Positions 5,706 to 6,913 of a DNA stretch of 6,913 bases are shown one piece after another. The translations under genes and the position numbers were made by a program. The stretch's first letter is position 1. Each line of letters begins with the position of its first letter. The notes under the pieces are model-generated. The model ran no database searches. It worked only from the letters and a program-made list of their open reading frames with translations, and was not told the DNA's origin. The DNA is taken from contig JAUXNR010000069.1 of NCBI GenBank assembly GCA_030682755.1, positions 1-6,913 of the forward strand, written 5' to 3'. This stretch comes from Flavobacterium sp. GTDB taxonomy: Bacteria; Bacteroidota; Bacteroidia; Flavobacteriales; Flavobacteriaceae.

Positions 5706-6913
5706 TTAAGCATTCATTATCGATTCTATCTCTTCAATTTCAATCGGAATATTCCGCATCAAATTAAATGGTTCACCGCTTTTTTGAATCACCACATCAT
5801 CTTCCAATCGTATTCCAAAACCTTCTTTCGGGATATAAATGCCGGGTTCCACCGTAAAAACCATGTTGGCTTGCATAGGTTCGTGCAACAATCCATAGTC
5901 ATGTGTGTCTAATCCCAAATGATGCGAGGTACCGTGCATGAAATATTTTTTATAAGCCGGCCACTCCGGATTTTCATTTTGCACATCGGATTTATCGAGT
6001 AAACCTAAACCTAACAATTCTGAGGTCATGATTTTGCCTACTTCCACATGGTATTCTTTCCACAAAGTTCCCGGAACTAAAAGTTTTGTTGCTTCGTTTT
6101 TAACCTTCAAAACCGCATTGTAAACTTCTTTTTGTCTGTCTGAAAAACGACCGGAAACCGGAATCATTCTGGTCATATCACTGGAATAATTGGCATATTC
6201 TGCTCCAACATCCAATAAAATCAAATCGCCTTCTTTGCATTGTTGGTTGTTTTCAATGTAATGCAACACATTCGCATTATTTCCCGAGGCTATGATTGGC
6301 GTATACGCAAATCCTTTGGAACGATTTCGGATAAATTCATGAGCAAACTCGGCTTCAATTTCATATTCCATCACATTGGGTTTCACAAAGGAAAGTACTC
6401 TTCTGAAACCTTTTTCAGTAATATCACATGCTTTTTGCAACAAATCAAGCTCTTCACTTTCTTTCACAGAACGCAAACGTTGCAAAATCGGATTGCTTTT
6501 TTCCACTTTATGAGCCGGATAATTTTCCTTCCACCATTTGATAAAACGATCTTCGCGAGTTTCTGTTTCTACGGAAGCACGATAATGTTCATTGGTGTTG
6601 ATATACATCGTATCAGCATATGACATTACTTCTTTCAATACTTTATGAAAATCGGTTAACCAATAAACGGATTTAATACCCGATACTTCAAAAGCTCTTT
6701 GTTTGGTAAGTTTTTCCCCTTCCCAAACTGCAATATGTTCGTTGGTTTCTCTTAAAAATAAAATTTCTTTTAAATAGGCATAAGGAGCATCCGGAAAAAG
6801 CAATAAAATGCTTTCTTCCTGATCAACACCGCTTAAATATAAAATATCCCGGTGTTGGGCAAACGGCAAAGTTGTATCTGCACTAACTGGATAATTATCA
6901 TTGGAGTTAAACA
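5706..6913 (-). CDS. pepP: M24 family Xaa-Pro aminopeptidase P, N-terminus beyond window
   Basis: This is a cytoplasmic metallopeptidase that removes an N-terminal residue preceding proline. The reading frame stays open to the right edge, so the gene starts outside the window; 401 residues are visible, counted from the first complete codon at 6911. Roughly the first 30 residues of a family member of about 430 are missing. The TTG at 6869 is an internal Leu (DTTLPFAQHRD), not a start. The N-terminal part, to about residue 140, is the aminopeptidase P N-terminal domain with FAQHRDILYLSGVDQEES. The catalytic pita-bread domain has all five dimetal ligands: Asp234 (LLDVGAEY), Asp245 (SSDMTR), His330 (HGTSHHLGLDTHD), Glu355 (VEPGIYI) and Glu370 (GIRLEDDVV). 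The residues matching E. coli His350 and His361 are also present. A terminator follows at 5639-5667. X-prolyl dipeptidase (PepQ) is the main alternative. Confidence 0.92.
   Translation of the reverse strand, partial: FNSNDNYPVSADTTLPFAQHRDILYLSGVDQEESILLLFPDAPYAYLKEILFLRETNEHIAVWEGEKLTKQRAFEVSGIKSVYWLTDFHKVLKEVMSYADTMYINTNEHYRASVETETREDRFIKWWKENYPAHKVEKSNPILQRLRSVKESEELDLLQKACDITEKGFRRVLSFVKPNVMEYEIEAEFAHEFIRNRSKGFAYTPIIASGNNANVLHYIENNQQCKEGDLILLDVGAEYANYSSDMTRMIPVSGRFSDRQKEVYNAVLKVKNEATKLLVPGTLWKEYHVEVGKIMTSELLGLGLLDKSDVQNENPEWPAYKKYFMHGTSHHLGLDTHDYGLLHEPMQANMVFTVEPGIYIPKEGFGIRLEDDVVIQKSGEPFNLMRNIPIEIEEIESIMNA

Noticed and set aside
6240..6623. Plus-strand open frame of 127 codons
   Set aside because: It is antisense to the conserved M24 peptidase and has no recognisable start signal or motifs.
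5706..6869. Complete aminopeptidase starting at 6869
   Set aside because: The codon is TTG within a conserved stretch, and the frame continues to the right edge with matching N-terminal domain sequence (NSNDNYPVSADTT).

Overview
The window is AT-rich bacterial DNA that most resembles a Flavobacterium-like member of the Bacteroidetes. The support is an OmpA-type protein with calcium-binding thrombospondin type 3 (TSP3) repeats, an AddB-like PD-(D/E)XK nuclease of the flavobacterial kind, A-rich leaders without Shine-Dalgarno sequences, and promoter elements of the Bacteroidetes -7 type (TAnnTTTG). This assignment is from recognition; no database search was run.

Layout, left to right. Positions 1-562 (+) hold the C-terminal part of an outer-membrane OmpA family protein (TSP3 repeats, then a peptidoglycan-binding domain), closed by a strong terminator at 585-620. 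Positions 626-3382 (+) hold a complete 918-residue AddB-like recombination nuclease that starts only 5 bp after that terminator. Positions 3394-4251 (-) hold a convergent alpha/beta hydrolase with intact catalytic residues but no usable ATG start. A 288-bp non-coding stretch follows (4252-4539), with a long perfect inverted repeat, one half of a diverged direct-repeat pair, and a promoter built on 7-bp tandem repeats. That promoter probably drives a two-gene unit: a small secreted six-cysteine protein (4540-4806) and a lipoprotein (4825-5382), closed by its own terminator (5400-5435). Neither product is recognised. A second non-coding stretch (5383-5705) carries a 99-bp palindromic intergenic repeat and a minus-strand terminator. 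Positions 5706-6913 (-) hold most of an M24 family aminopeptidase P, whose N-terminus lies beyond the right edge.

Most genes are ordinary core functions: envelope anchoring, double-strand-break processing, ester or amide hydrolysis and peptide turnover. The accessory-looking part is the secreted-protein/lipoprotein pair. It has its own promoter and terminator, lies on the opposite strand to both neighbours, and is flanked by diverged copies of a 39-bp repeat, so it may be a separate insertion between the hydrolase and aminopeptidase genes. The products could act together in the envelope, but nothing in the sequence shows what they do. I see no tRNA, rRNA, CRISPR array, transposase or phage gene.
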